This document shows positions 25,508-34,298 of a stretch of 64,000 bases of DNA, one piece after another; position 1 is the stretch's first letter; every line of letters begins with the position of its first letter. Under the pieces are notes generated by a model that did not search any database, was not told the origin of the DNA, and was given only the letters and a program-made list of their open reading frames with translations. This stretch comes from Bacillota bacterium. GTDB lineage: Bacteria; Bacillota; UBA4882; UBA8346. The stretch lies in contig JAFABB010000050.1 of the NCBI GenBank assembly GCA_023426245.1, positions 62,001 through 126,000 of the forward strand, written 5' to 3'. The translations under genes were made by a program, and so were the position numbers.

Positions 25508-26725
25508 TTGAGAGAGAAACAAGATGGGGTGGTCTTTTCTTTGAAAGAGATCAAAGTTGAGGGATTGAGGTTGGAACATTCTGATGCCGGGCTGCCCCGT
25601 GTTACACGGGAGGATTGTTTCCGGGCATTGGAATATGTATTGCACAGGATTGATGAAAATTTAGCCGGATTTGCTGGCGGATTTCCTGCGCCTGCCAGCG
25701 TGAATTTAAACTATCCCGTTATTGGCAATACCGATTGGACTTCCTCCTTTTGGACAGGGATGTTATGTCTTGCTTATGACCTTACCGGACAGGATCAATA
25801 CCGCCAGGTTGCCGAAGGGCAATTGGACAGCTATGAAATTCGTTTAAACGAACGAAAGTACACAAATACTCATGATTTGGGCTTTTTATATACATTATCA
25901 GGCGTGGCTGTTTATAAACTCACCGGTAATCAACGAGGCAAGGATCTTTCGCTGCGAGCCGCCGACATGCTAATGCAACGCTTTTTTGAGAAGGCTGGGA
26001 TCATCCAAGCATGGGGTGATTTGAATGACCCTGAACAACGGGGCAGAATGATCATTGATTGCTGTATGAATTTACCTCTTTTGTATTGGAGTTCTTTGGA
26101 GACTGGCCAAACAGATTATTATCACGCTGCAATCAGTCATGCCAAGCAAGCGGCCCGTTATATTGTCCGGGAAGATGCATCGACTTATCATACGTTTTAT
26201 ATGGACGTGGCCACCGGGAAACCCCGTTTTGGCAAGACTGGGCAGGGATATTCAGACACTTCTTGTTGGGCGCGGGGACAGGCTTGGGGGATCTACGGTT
26301 TTGTTTTAAGTTATGTATATACAGGAGATTGGGGCTTTATTGAGCTGGCTAAGAAATTAGCCAACTATTTTCTAAATCGTTTACCTGAAGATGGGATTTG
26401 TTATTGGGATTTATGTTTTACGGAAGGCGCGGAAGAAAGAGATAGTTCGGCGGCAGCTATTGCCGCCTGCGGCTTATTGGAACTGATCAAATATCTTCCG
26501 CTCACCGATGTGTATCGTTCATATTATGAAAATGCTGCTTTAAAGATGATGAAGTCGCTCATAGATCATTATACCACCGCCAGGATGTCATCCAACGGTT
26601 TGCTTTGTCACGCAGTTTACGGAAAACCGCAAAAAAAAGGCATTGATGAATGTGTAATCTGGGGGGATTACTTTTACTTCGAAGCTTTGCTGCGGTTGGT
26701 CAAGGATTGGAAACTTTACTGGTAG
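25508..26725 (+). CDS. Unsaturated glucuronyl hydrolase, GH88
   Basis: About 405 aa. GH88 enzymes hydrate the 4,5-unsaturated uronic acid that polysaccharide lyases leave on oligosaccharides, releasing it. Motifs match Bacillus UGL: NTDWTSSFWTGM, the catalytic-Asp segment THDLGFLY, then IDCCMNLPLLYWSS with the second Asp, DTSCWARGQAWGIYGF and a C-terminal WGDYFYFEALLRL. The start is uncertain: TTG 25508, GTG 25529 and TTG 25541 are all in frame after the beta-glucuronidase stop at 25506, and only 25541 has a GGGGTGG-like site. Cytoplasmic, no signal peptide. The gene has no counterpart in cassette B. Confidence 0.88.
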   Translation: MREKQDGVVFSLKEIKVEGLRLEHSDAGLPRVTREDCFRALEYVLHRIDENLAGFAGGFPAPASVNLNYPVIGNTDWTSSFWTGMLCLAYDLTGQDQYRQVAEGQLDSYEIRLNERKYTNTHDLGFLYTLSGVAVYKLTGNQRGKDLSLRAADMLMQRFFEKAGIIQAWGDLNDPEQRGRMIIDCCMNLPLLYWSSLETGQTDYYHAAISHAKQAARYIVREDASTYHTFYMDVATGKPRFGKTGQGYSDTSCWARGQAWGIYGFVLSYVYTGDWGFIELAKKLANYFLNRLPEDGICYWDLCFTEGAEERDSSAAAIAACGLLELIKYLPLTDVYRSYYENAALKMMKSLIDHYTTARMSSNGLLCHAVYGKPQKKGIDECVIWGDYFYFEALLRLVKDWKLYW

Positions 26726-26795
26726 AGTATTTAAACTTTGCAGATAAGAGTTCATGCTAAAACCCGTTGATATTTATATCGGCGGGCTTTAACTT

Positions 26796-26995
26796 GTACG
26801 CCCGGCAAGAGGCATAAGAAAGTCTTAAGTGTACTGGCAAACACATCCCTTAGAGCTCGCGTCCAGTAGGAAGTGAGTGTCCCTGAGCATATGGAATCTG
26901 AAGAAAGCTGGAGATAAATTTCCGGTCTGACGAATAGAAACCATAGCAGGCATATTTATGAAGGTAAGGTTAAAAAAGAAGCCAAAGCCTAAAAC
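26796..26995 (+). mobile_element. Group II intron 5' remnant (domain I), ORF-less
   Basis: The stretch starting GTACGCCCGGCAAGAG (26796) and continuing through GTCTGACGAATAGAAACC (about 26926-26942) resembles, from memory, the 5' domain I of bacterial group II introns with a reverse-transcriptase ORF. It is followed by a GAAGGTAAGGTTAAAAAAG segment as in those introns. No reverse transcriptase and no domain V sequence are present downstream, so this is a truncated relic. It occupies the gap between the GH88 gene and the small minus-strand gene. Confidence 0.5.
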
Positions 26996-27063
26996 TATCC
27001 AGAATATACAGATAAATCTGATATACGTAAAATATTTCCCTTTTACCTTGAAAGCTAAAAAAA

Positions 27064-27297
27064 TTAGTCTTCAGTTTGGCAATCCTGGTCAGCCTCAAAT
27101 AAATCAGGTATTTTTTCCCCAATTGGGCAAATTTCTAAGGGACAATTCTCCATGTGACCACAATCAAATGCGAAAGCTTTATATAATGATGGAGCATTAT
27201 TCAGTTTAATTAAAGTATATAAGACCTGGATCGTATGGCTTTTTTTTAAAAAAGGGCAATAACCTTCAAAATCCTTTTGCAGTTCATCCGATTCCAT
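27064..27297 (-). CDS. Small cysteine-containing protein of unknown function
   Basis: 77 aa on the minus strand, with GAAAGG 10 bp upstream of its ATG. It has an acidic N-terminus, YCPF near residue 13, and a C-terminal cluster FDCGHMENCP and CPIG, giving six Cys in all. The layout (CPF, a basic/aromatic middle, DC-HxxxCP) resembles short metal-binding-like proteins I have seen in clostridia, but I cannot name the family. It is the only minus-strand gene for 20 kb, next to an intron relic, suggesting an inserted or moved gene. Function not assigned. Confidence 0.55.
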   Translation of the reverse strand: MESDELQKDFEGYCPFLKKSHTIQVLYTLIKLNNAPSLYKAFAFDCGHMENCPLEICPIGEKIPDLFEADQDCQTED

Positions 27298-27542
27298 AAT
27301 TTTTTAACCTTTCATGTTGCAAGTTTTAGCTTCCTTATTGATAATAGAAGTATAATAATTCTAGGAAAGATAAATATATCCTTTTTTTGATTTTATTGAT
27401 AAACGGCTTTATATCGACATTGGCTTTGTTAGAAGTCTGAATCCTTTATGGCAAGCCTTTTATATCCCTCTGTAAGTTGGTCAGTATTGAACGCTATTTT
27501 AATGCGTAAAATCGCCTATATTTAAATTTCGCCCCCAAAAAA

Positions 27543-27572
27543 CTTGAAAAGTTTTCAAGGATAATATATTAT
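27543..27572 (+). promoter_or_regulatory. Promoter and palindrome upstream of the HutC-type regulator
   Basis: CTTGAAAAGTTTTCAAG at 27543-27559 is a perfect palindrome around one central base. Within it TTGAAA (27544-27549) works as a -35 box with TATTAT (27567-27572) 17 bp downstream. The palindrome overlaps the promoter and is a further candidate operator. Confidence 0.6.
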
Positions 27573-27588
27573 ATTGTTATAACCAATC
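27568..27588 (+). promoter_or_regulatory. HutC-type GntR operator copy 1
   Basis: The 21-mer at 27568-27588 (core ATTGTTATAACCAAT) overlaps the -10 box of the regulator promoter. Its exact reverse complement occurs at 28530-28550 upstream of the SIS gene. A perfect 21-bp match in opposite orientation flanking the regulator is strong evidence for its own binding site. Confidence 0.75.
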
Positions 27589-27593
27589 GAAGC

Positions 27594-28325
27594 GTGGTGG
27601 AAACAATTTTACTGAATGAAAAAGCGCCAGTCGCATTGTATTATCAATTAAAAGAAATTTTAGTGGATAAGATCAAAAGCAATGAGTGGGAGATTGACAG
27701 TAAGATACCTACCGAAAGAGAATTATGTGATTTATATGAAGTCAGCCGGATTACGGTTCGGCAGGCATTGAAAGAGTTAGAGAGCGAAGGGCTTTTGTAC
27801 CGTAAACAAGGTAAAGGCACCTTTGTGACTGCTCCCAAGATTGAACAAAGATTATCAAGTTTTTACAGTTTCAGTGAAGAAATTCGCAATATGGGGTATG
27901 CTCCCAGTACCCAGATGATTGAGTTCAAAAAATTAAAAGTCGATGAAAGTATTGCCAAACATTTTAATGAAAAAGAAACGGAAGTCTATTATATCAGACG
28001 ACTTAGGCTGGCGAATGATGAACCGTTTGCTGTTGAAACGTCCTATATACCTTGTGAATTGTGCCCCGGCTTGACTGCGGATGAAATTGAGGCCAAAGGC
28101 TTATATAATGCTTTGACGAGTCGATATAATTTGATCCCCAACGAAGCGATTGAAACATTTGAAGCCGTTATTATTCATTCAAATGATGCCGTTCATTTAC
28201 ATGTCGGCAAAAATGCGCCGGGTCTTTTGTTAGAAAGAATTACCTATGCAAATGAACGAAGGATAGAATTTTGTCGCGGGATTATCCGGGGTGATCGTTA
28301 CAAATATAAGATTTGCTTAAAATAA
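27594..28325 (+). CDS. GntR/HutC-family regulator of the galactosamine-type cluster
   Basis: 243 aa with a GTG start (27594 or 27597) close behind its promoter. The winged helix covers residues 10-80 (YYQLKEILVDKI, IPTERELCDLYEVSRITVRQAL, YRKQGKGTFV). A UTRA sugar-phosphate-sensing domain follows (SFSEEIRNMGY, YYIRRLRLANDEPFAVETSYIP, LLLERITYA). UTRA regulators of AgaR/NagR type answer to amino-sugar phosphates, which fits the AgaS-like protein, kinase and tagatose-bisphosphate aldolase genes that follow. Identical operators lie upstream of its own gene and upstream of the SIS gene. Confidence 0.88.
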   Translation: MVETILLNEKAPVALYYQLKEILVDKIKSNEWEIDSKIPTERELCDLYEVSRITVRQALKELESEGLLYRKQGKGTFVTAPKIEQRLSSFYSFSEEIRNMGYAPSTQMIEFKKLKVDESIAKHFNEKETEVYYIRRLRLANDEPFAVETSYIPCELCPGLTADEIEAKGLYNALTSRYNLIPNEAIETFEAVIIHSNDAVHLHVGKNAPGLLLERITYANERRIEFCRGIIRGDRYKYKICLK

Positions 28326-28480
28326 TACGGGGCATAATTGACGTGAGTTGCATGTAAGCTTTAATTATTTGATATGAAATTGTGTAATATATCTTGACAT
28401 ATATACAAATATAATATATTTTATTGGTATAGAGAGATGGATATATGCACCTTTTTTCATATAGTGTTGGATGCAGTTCG

Positions 28481-28508
28481 TTGAAAGAAGGGGTGAATAA
28501 GATATTAT
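28481..28508 (+). promoter_or_regulatory. Candidate promoter of the galactosamine-type operon
   Basis: TTGAAA at 28481-28486 and TATTAT at 28503-28508 with a 16-bp spacer. A second candidate -35, TTGACA at 28394-28399, has only weak -10 partners at non-ideal spacing. The operator at 28530-28550 lies just downstream of this promoter, suited to repression by a roadblock. Confidence 0.5.
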
Positions 28509-28529
28509 ATTAGGTTGATTTTTTAGGAT

Positions 28530-28550
28530 GATTGGTTATAACAATATAAT
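28530..28550 (-). promoter_or_regulatory. HutC-type GntR operator copy 2
   Basis: Exact reverse complement of the 21-mer at 27568-27588 (core ATTGGTTATAACAAT), 39 bp before the SIS gene start. Confidence 0.75.
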
Positions 28551-28589
28551 AAAATGATGTTATAAAGAAAAAGAAAGAGAGCCAAAATT

Positions 28590-29633
28590 ATGAATTATAC
28601 TTATACGGAGATAAAATCTCAATATACAGCATTAAGAAAGACTTTCGATTATATCACTTCAAAGAAAGAAGAAATGCTTCGTTTCTTCAAAGATAAATCG
28701 CCCCAAAGTATAATATTTACTGGGTGTGGTTCAAGTTATAATCTTTGCCAGTCCGCCGAATTTACCTGCAGGATAAGATTGGATAAATCCGCAACAGCTA
28801 TTGCTTCCGGAGATTTGATGCTTCATTATAAAAGCTACCAAAAATTGCTTGACGGGGCACTCGTTATCGCTCCAACCCGTTCCGGAAGTACCAGTGAAGT
28901 GATACAAGCGATAAAAAATGTTAAATCATTAAAATCGTCCTTGCCGGTGATCGGGGTCACTTGTGTAGAGAATTCAGACCTTGCTAAAATTGCGGATTTA
29001 ACTTTAGAAATTCCATGGGCTTTTGATGAAAGTGTTTGTCAGACAAGGACGGTTACCAATCTCTATTTAACGAATTTATTAGTTTTGGCATATTTAGCGA
29101 ACGATCAAAAGTTAATAAGTGAATTGAATACAGCCATCAATGCCGGAGAAGATTTCATTGCAAAATATGAAGAACAATTAAAGAACATCGCGGAACTCGA
29201 CTGGAGAAATGCAGTGGTATTGGCCGACGGTGAGTTACAAGGGATTGCCAGTGAGGGCGCTTTAGCCTTTACGGAGATAGCCCGAACTCCGGGATGCTAT
29301 TATCATCTACTTGATGTCAGACATGGACCGATGGTATTAATCAATCAACATACATTGGTAGTTATGTGTCTTAGCTCCGAAGGTTATGAATATCAAACGG
29401 CTTTAGCCGGTGATTTAATCAAAAAAGGGGCTACTGTTATTACATATAGCGATACTCCGCAGGGCAATATTCCGGGAGTAAAATTGGCGGTTTCTTCCGA
29501 GACTATCTTGGACAATGCGGCATGTGGGATTCCTTTTATTTTCATTTCACAGATCCTGGCTTACTATAAAGCCATCCAAAAAGGATTTAACCCAGATCAA
29601 CCGGAGGGTTTGGATGCCTGGATTAAGTTATAA
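28590..29633 (+). CDS. SIS-domain sugar-phosphate isomerase/deaminase (AgaS-like)
   Basis: 347 aa with two tandem SIS domains. The first has FTGCGSSYNLCQSAEF and APTRSGSTSEVIQA, the phosphate-binding serine loops. The second has LADGELQGIASEGALAFTEIA and the DVRHGPMVLI segment. The arrangement matches AgaS and the isomerase half of GlmS. Together with a PfkB kinase and KbaY/KbaZ it would convert galactosamine-6-phosphate to tagatose-6-phosphate plus ammonia; that substrate is inferred from neighbours. AAAGAGAGCC precedes the ATG. The ABC genes begin 45 bp downstream. Confidence 0.82.
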   Translation: MNYTYTEIKSQYTALRKTFDYITSKKEEMLRFFKDKSPQSIIFTGCGSSYNLCQSAEFTCRIRLDKSATAIASGDLMLHYKSYQKLLDGALVIAPTRSGSTSEVIQAIKNVKSLKSSLPVIGVTCVENSDLAKIADLTLEIPWAFDESVCQTRTVTNLYLTNLLVLAYLANDQKLISELNTAINAGEDFIAKYEEQLKNIAELDWRNAVVLADGELQGIASEGALAFTEIARTPGCYYHLLDVRHGPMVLINQHTLVVMCLSSEGYEYQTALAGDLIKKGATVITYSDTPQGNIPGVKLAVSSETILDNAACGIPFIFISQILAYYKAIQKGFNPDQPEGLDAWIKL

Positions 29634-29678
29634 AGAACAATGAGTTCATCATTATTTGTCTATTGAGGAGGCTTATCA

Positions 29679-30596
29679 ATGTCTAAAATATCACCCTCTC
29701 ATCTGAGTCTGATGGAAAGACCCGGAATATTAGCTTTTATATTGTTATTACCAGCCGCACTGATTATTTTTGGTTTATTAGTCTTTCCAATGTGTTCTTC
29801 TTTGATGATAAGCCTAACCAAGATGGATTTGCTTAATCCTGCCAGTAGCAAGGACTTTGTTGGTTTGGGTAATTATATTGAAGCCCTAAAAAATCCAATG
29901 TTTTGGGCGGCATTCGGTAAGACTTGGTATTTTGCATTATTGACCGTTTCCATTGAGACCGCGCTGGGAATTTGTATCGCACTTGTTTTAAACCAGAATT
30001 TCAAAGGAAGAGGCTTTGTTCGTGGTCTAATTATTTTGCCGTGGGCGCTTCCTTATGTGGTTAACGGGATTATGTGGAAATGGATTTTTGATGCCAATTA
30101 TGGAGCGTTTAATGCTCTATTAAATCAAATCGGATTACTCAAATCCTATCAGATATGGCTTGGAGATCCGATTGCCGCTTTTCATATTGTCATTTTCGCG
30201 AATATTTGGAAGGAAACTCCGGTGGCTATTTTACTCATTTTAGCGGCGCTTCAATCCGTGCCAAAAGAATTATATGAGGCCGCCACAGTTGATGGAGCCA
30301 CAGGAATTCAATGTTTGCGGAAGATTGTGATTCCAATGTTAAAACCGGTTATCATGGTGGTTTTAGTATTGAAAACGATATGGGCCTTAAAAGAATTTGA
30401 TCTGATTTACATAATGACCAAAGGTGGGCCGGCGGATGCCACGAATGTACTGACTTACTATATCTATCAAAATACTTTTAAGTTTTTGAAGTTTGGTTAT
30501 GGATCAGCATTGGCGTATATTTTGACTTTTGCTGCAACGATATTGGTAATGTTATACGTCAAGAATTTATTATCAGAGCAAGAACTTGATTCGTGA
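29679..30596 (+). CDS. CUT1 ABC transporter permease, MalF type (galactosamine-type cluster)
   Basis: 305 aa, six membrane segments, EAA loop YEAATVDGATGIQCLRKIVIPML. GAGGAGG precedes the ATG. It is only distantly related to the cassette A and B permeases. In this operon the permeases come before the binding protein, the reverse of the glucuronide cassettes. No ATPase gene accompanies it. Confidence 0.9.
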   Translation: MSKISPSHLSLMERPGILAFILLLPAALIIFGLLVFPMCSSLMISLTKMDLLNPASSKDFVGLGNYIEALKNPMFWAAFGKTWYFALLTVSIETALGICIALVLNQNFKGRGFVRGLIILPWALPYVVNGIMWKWIFDANYGAFNALLNQIGLLKSYQIWLGDPIAAFHIVIFANIWKETPVAILLILAALQSVPKELYEAATVDGATGIQCLRKIVIPMLKPVIMVVLVLKTIWALKEFDLIYIMTKGGPADATNVLTYYIYQNTFKFLKFGYGSALAYILTFAATILVMLYVKNLLSEQELDS

Positions 30597-30705
30597 TTGA
30601 ATATCGAATATTGCAGATGAATTTGCCGTTAAGAATTCTAAGATTTATTGAAAAATCCTTTCTGAAGATTCTGCGAGAAAGTAAATGGTGAGGAAGGTAA
30701 AAGAT

Positions 30706-31629
30706 ATGACAAATTTGAAAAATGTTGATAATGATAGGCGGGGTACTTTAACAAAGTCCATGCTTTCCCAGAGACTAAAAAGGAGAAAATGGAAGAGGTT
30801 TTTACTATACTTAACTGTTTTTCTCATCTGTTTATGTATTCTAGCTCCTTATACTTGGCTTATTATAAGCAGTATATCCTACCGGGTTGACCTCACTGCG
30901 ATTCCATTACATTGGATACCTCAAAAGATTAATGTCGAAAATTATCAACAAATATTTTCGAGTACGGCGAATTCGTCAAGTCCTAATCGAGACCTGCGAT
31001 ACGGATTTCTTAACAGCCTAATTATCGCCGGTTCATCGACCTTGATATGCCTTTTTGCAGGGACATTCGCGGCATATGCTTTTACACGGTTGAATTTCAA
31101 AGGAAAAAAATCCTTGTATCTTTTGATATTGATAACCCAATTCTTACCTTTGGCTGTTTTAATTATCCCGCTTTATATCATCATGAAGAATTTAGGGTTG
31201 CTGAATACCCGTTTGGCACTGATTCTTGCCAATTGTTCCTTTATTCTGCCCCTGATGGTTTGGCTAATGAGAAGTTATTTTACCAGTGTGCCGAAAGATC
31301 TGGAAGAAGTAGCCCGTATTGATGGCTGTTCCAGATTTGGCACCATATTTCGAATCATCATTCCTCTTTCAACTCCGGGTCTTGCAGCTTGCGGGATTTT
31401 TGCCTTTATTATCGCTTGGAATGAGTTTTTTACGGCGTTCATTTTAAGTTCAACTTTAAACTCCAAAACCATTAGTGTTTTGCTTTCGGAGTTTTCCAGT
31501 AAAGTTGGGATCGATTACGTTGCAATGGCTTCGGCTGGTGTAATCGCCAGTTTGCCTCCGGTCGTCATGGCTTTGGTATTTCAAAAGTATATCGTTCAAG
31601 GCCTTACCGGTGGGGCAGTTAAAGGTTGA
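30706..31629 (+). CDS. CUT1 ABC transporter permease, MalG type (galactosamine-type cluster)
   Basis: 307 aa from the ATG at 30706, with AGGAAGG 8 bp upstream; an in-frame start at 30685 is upstream of that site. A long basic cytoplasmic N-terminus (RLKRRKWKR) precedes six membrane segments; the EAA loop is EEVARIDGCSRFGTIFRIIIPL. Works with the permease before it and the binding protein after it. Confidence 0.9.
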   Translation: MTNLKNVDNDRRGTLTKSMLSQRLKRRKWKRFLLYLTVFLICLCILAPYTWLIISSISYRVDLTAIPLHWIPQKINVENYQQIFSSTANSSSPNRDLRYGFLNSLIIAGSSTLICLFAGTFAAYAFTRLNFKGKKSLYLLILITQFLPLAVLIIPLYIIMKNLGLLNTRLALILANCSFILPLMVWLMRSYFTSVPKDLEEVARIDGCSRFGTIFRIIIPLSTPGLAACGIFAFIIAWNEFFTAFILSSTLNSKTISVLLSEFSSKVGIDYVAMASAGVIASLPPVVMALVFQKYIVQGLTGGAVKG

Positions 31630-31658
31630 TAGCCCGATAAAGAGTTTGTGTGGTAGTG

Positions 31659-31674
31659 AAGGAGGTGGATGTAA
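31659..31674 (+). promoter_or_regulatory. Strong ribosome site followed by ATG-TAA
   Basis: AAGGAGGTGG at 31659-31668 is an almost full match to the 16S anti-Shine-Dalgarno and leads straight into ATG-TAA (31669-31674), a start-stop with no peptide. It lies 47 bp before the binding-protein start, which has its own AAAAAGGAG. It could be a ribosome standby or stalling element, or a decayed start. Confidence 0.4.
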
Positions 31675-31720
31675 TTTCCCATAAGTCTGGACCCATAAAA
31701 AACTAAAAAGGAGTGATATT

Positions 31721-33007
31721 ATGAAACGTAAAATGATAATGTTATTGATATTAGTGACCTTAGTGGGTTTTTGCCTCACCGGAACCATTATAGCCCATGC
31801 GGCTTCAAAGATAACCGTGATTATACCGAGACATGAAATGGATTTAATTGGTATTTGGGAAAAGCAGACCAAAGAGTTTGAGTCCAAAACTGGAGTTCAA
31901 GTAGAGTTCATTCAGATGTCCTGGGATGAAGTTGCTGATAAAGTATTAACCGACTTGGCAGCTGGCGGAAGTTCCTACGATGTTATCGAATTTGACAATG
32001 GCTGGGTCGCCAAATTTGCCGCAACTGGCTGGGTAAGCCCCCTTAATGATATTGCAGATAAACAATATGTAAACAGTCTAATGCCGGGACTGGTGAGTAC
32101 ATTCACTCGAAATGGCAAATTATTAGGAATTCCTTGGAATAATGACACTCGTTTCTTCTTTTATAACAAAACATTACTGCAAAAAGCCGGTTTCAAGGCA
32201 CCGCCAAAAACTTGGGCCGAGGTAGTAACTCAAGCGAAAGCACTTAAAAAAGCGGGTATTTGTGAATATCCCATCGCTGAGTATTGGAATCAAGAATGGG
32301 CTCTTGCAAACTCAGTTGCATTTTATCTTTATAGTTATGGTGGTAATTATTTTAATCAAAAGGGTCAAATTACCATTAACCAGTCTCCTTCATTGGATGC
32401 AATCACCTTTATGGTGGATATGATTAAAAAAGAAAAACTGGTTAATCCATCAAGTACCACTCTGTCCCAAGAAGCGGCAGCCGATTTATTCTATCGAGGT
32501 TCAAGCGCCTTCTTCTTCCAAGGACCGCCAAGTACGTTCAATTATGCAAATGATCCCAAGAAGTCCAAAGTTGTGGGGCAAATCGAGGTAGCACCATGGC
32601 TCCCCGGCAAAACAACTTCATTACAGACAACCCTAACTTTACCGGAAGCTTTTTCAATTCCGAGGAACAGTAAGAACCGTGAATTAGCTTGGAAATACAT
32701 TCAATTTATGATTTCGAAAGAAAAAGACAAAGAGCGGGCAATGGAAATCGGAAGTTTACCTTTGTTCAAAGATCTTTATAAAGACGATCAGCTACTCAAG
32801 AAATATCCATATTGGAAACAATTTGGACAACAGTCGCAGGTTGCCAAACCGCTTCCATTGGTTGAATGGTATGATGAATTAGTACAAAAGACCATCGTGG
32901 CTATTCAACAAGCCTTATTGGGTTCACGCTCGCCAAAAGCAGCTGCTGACGATATCGCTGGTTTCTTAAATGGTAAAGTTGTTGATGGTAAAAAATTAAG
33001 CAAATGA
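31721..33007 (+). CDS. CUT1 ABC transporter sugar-binding protein (galactosamine-type cluster)
   Basis: 428 aa. Signal peptide of about 27 residues, hydrophobic core LLILVTLVGFCLTG, cleavage near AHAA-SKI; the Cys lies inside the hydrophobic core and is not a lipobox at the cleavage point. The mature part is a family 1 solute-binding protein (IPWNNDTRFFFYNKTLLQKAGF, GSSAFFFQGPPSTF). The start has AAAAAGGAG. It follows both permeases and is followed by a MITE-like hairpin at 33044-33155. The ligand is probably an amino sugar or galactoside, from context only. Confidence 0.88.
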   Translation: MKRKMIMLLILVTLVGFCLTGTIIAHAASKITVIIPRHEMDLIGIWEKQTKEFESKTGVQVEFIQMSWDEVADKVLTDLAAGGSSYDVIEFDNGWVAKFAATGWVSPLNDIADKQYVNSLMPGLVSTFTRNGKLLGIPWNNDTRFFFYNKTLLQKAGFKAPPKTWAEVVTQAKALKKAGICEYPIAEYWNQEWALANSVAFYLYSYGGNYFNQKGQITINQSPSLDAITFMVDMIKKEKLVNPSSTTLSQEAAADLFYRGSSAFFFQGPPSTFNYANDPKKSKVVGQIEVAPWLPGKTTSLQTTLTLPEAFSIPRNSKNRELAWKYIQFMISKEKDKERAMEIGSLPLFKDLYKDDQLLKKYPYWKQFGQQSQVAKPLPLVEWYDELVQKTIVAIQQALLGSRSPKAAADDIAGFLNGKVVDGKKLSK

Positions 33008-33043
33008 TTTTTTAGGAAATAATTATTCGAATGCTTGATGAAT

Positions 33044-33155
33044 GGGCTGTCTAAAAAGTATTTTAAAAAAATAAGATATGCAATATAAAACATGGTTAAA
33101 AGGCAAATTTCGTAATATTTTATATCTTATCATTAAATTCCTTTTGGGACAGCCC
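33044..33155 (+). repeat. MITE-like element, copy 2, doubling as a terminator
   Basis: 112 bp from GGGCTGTCTAAAAAG (33044) to CTTTTGGGACAGCCC (33155), with perfect outer 8-bp ends, 13 of 15 terminal bases complementary, and an inner pair ATAAGATAT (33071-33079) with ATATCTTAT (33122-33130). It is followed by TTTTTTG, so the transcript would end in a terminator-like hairpin. Related in inverted orientation to 13507-13622. No clear target-site duplication or reading frame. Confidence 0.68.
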
Positions 33156-33258
33156 TTTTTTGTTATAAAATCATTAGGAAGCAATTTTTTGGAATTCATA
33201 GGAAGGTTCTGTTTGATGCCTATTTGAAAGAATAGTAAACGCCAGGAGTGATCAGAGA

Positions 33259-34182
33259 ATGCCTGAATTTGATGTCTTAACACTGGCTGACCTCAATGTT
33301 GATTTGGTTTTAGCCGATGCCGATCCCGAATTTGGCCAGAAAGAAAAAATGATTTCCGGATATTTACTGGAATTAGGCGGTTCTTGCCCAATTTTTGCCT
33401 GCCAGGCAGCAAAACTTCAACTTCGCACAGCAGTGGCGGGAGTCATGGGGGAGGATTTGTTCGGCCGTTTTATGTTATCCCGTTTATCCGAAGCTGGAGT
33501 TGATGTCAGCTTGGTAGAGATGAGAAAGGGCTTTAGAACCGCCGCCAGCTTTGCGCTTTGCCGGGGGAACGACCGGGCGATATTGACCGACCAGGCTGGT
33601 ATAACGGCAATGCCCTTTGAACGTGTAACTGAAACATTTCTAGCAAAGGCAAGACATATTCATGTGGGAAGTTATTTTTTATTGACCAATTTAAAAACCT
33701 ACTTTCCCCAAATATTAACGATGGCTCGGAGTTTGGGTTTAACGGTGAGCATCGACACCAATTGGGATCCCGAAGAGAAGTGGGATGGAGTAAATAAAAT
33801 CTTAGAATTGACAGATGTTTTTATGCCGAACGAAAATGAACTGATAGCCATTTCGGGTATTGATGACTTGGACCGCGCTTTGGAAAAGATGTCCAAGATA
33901 GTGCCATTAGTCGTGGTAAAAAGGGGCAGTTTAGGTTCCATCGCTCGTCAAGGAGATAAAATTTGGAGTGTGCCTGCCTTTCCTATTCGGTATGTGGATG
34001 GAGTAGGTGCTGGAGACAGTTTTGATGCCGGTTTTTTAAAAGGTTATCTTAGCGGATTCTCCGTTGAAAAATCTTTGCGCTTGGGTAGTTATTGCGGAGC
34101 CATGAATACAACTGCGGCAGGTGGTATCCAGGGCCAACCCCGTTGGACAGACTTACCTTCCGACATTTTGCAGGATCGATAA
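33259..34182 (+). CDS. PfkB/ribokinase-family sugar kinase
   Basis: 307 aa. N-terminus LTLADLNVDLVLADAD, glycine-rich ELGGSCPIFACQAAKL substrate lid region, PNENELIAISG, and the anion-hole/catalytic GAGDSFDAGFLKG. This belongs to the ribokinase/fructokinase side of the family and differs from the FruK-like kinase at 10577. In the cluster it may phosphorylate tagatose-6-phosphate to the bisphosphate, or act on the incoming sugar. CAGGAGTG precedes the ATG. Confidence 0.85.
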   Translation: MPEFDVLTLADLNVDLVLADADPEFGQKEKMISGYLLELGGSCPIFACQAAKLQLRTAVAGVMGEDLFGRFMLSRLSEAGVDVSLVEMRKGFRTAASFALCRGNDRAILTDQAGITAMPFERVTETFLAKARHIHVGSYFLLTNLKTYFPQILTMARSLGLTVSIDTNWDPEEKWDGVNKILELTDVFMPNENELIAISGIDDLDRALEKMSKIVPLVVVKRGSLGSIARQGDKIWSVPAFPIRYVDGVGAGDSFDAGFLKGYLSGFSVEKSLRLGSYCGAMNTTAAGGIQGQPRWTDLPSDILQDR

Positions 34183-34298
34183 CTCAACAATGGTTATATT
34201 GGTTTATGGAATAGGTGAGAAGGATCATAGCCACCTATGAAGAACCGGAACAGTTTGGCGCCAAAAATTGAATGGATATTCCGTTCATGGAGAAAAAG

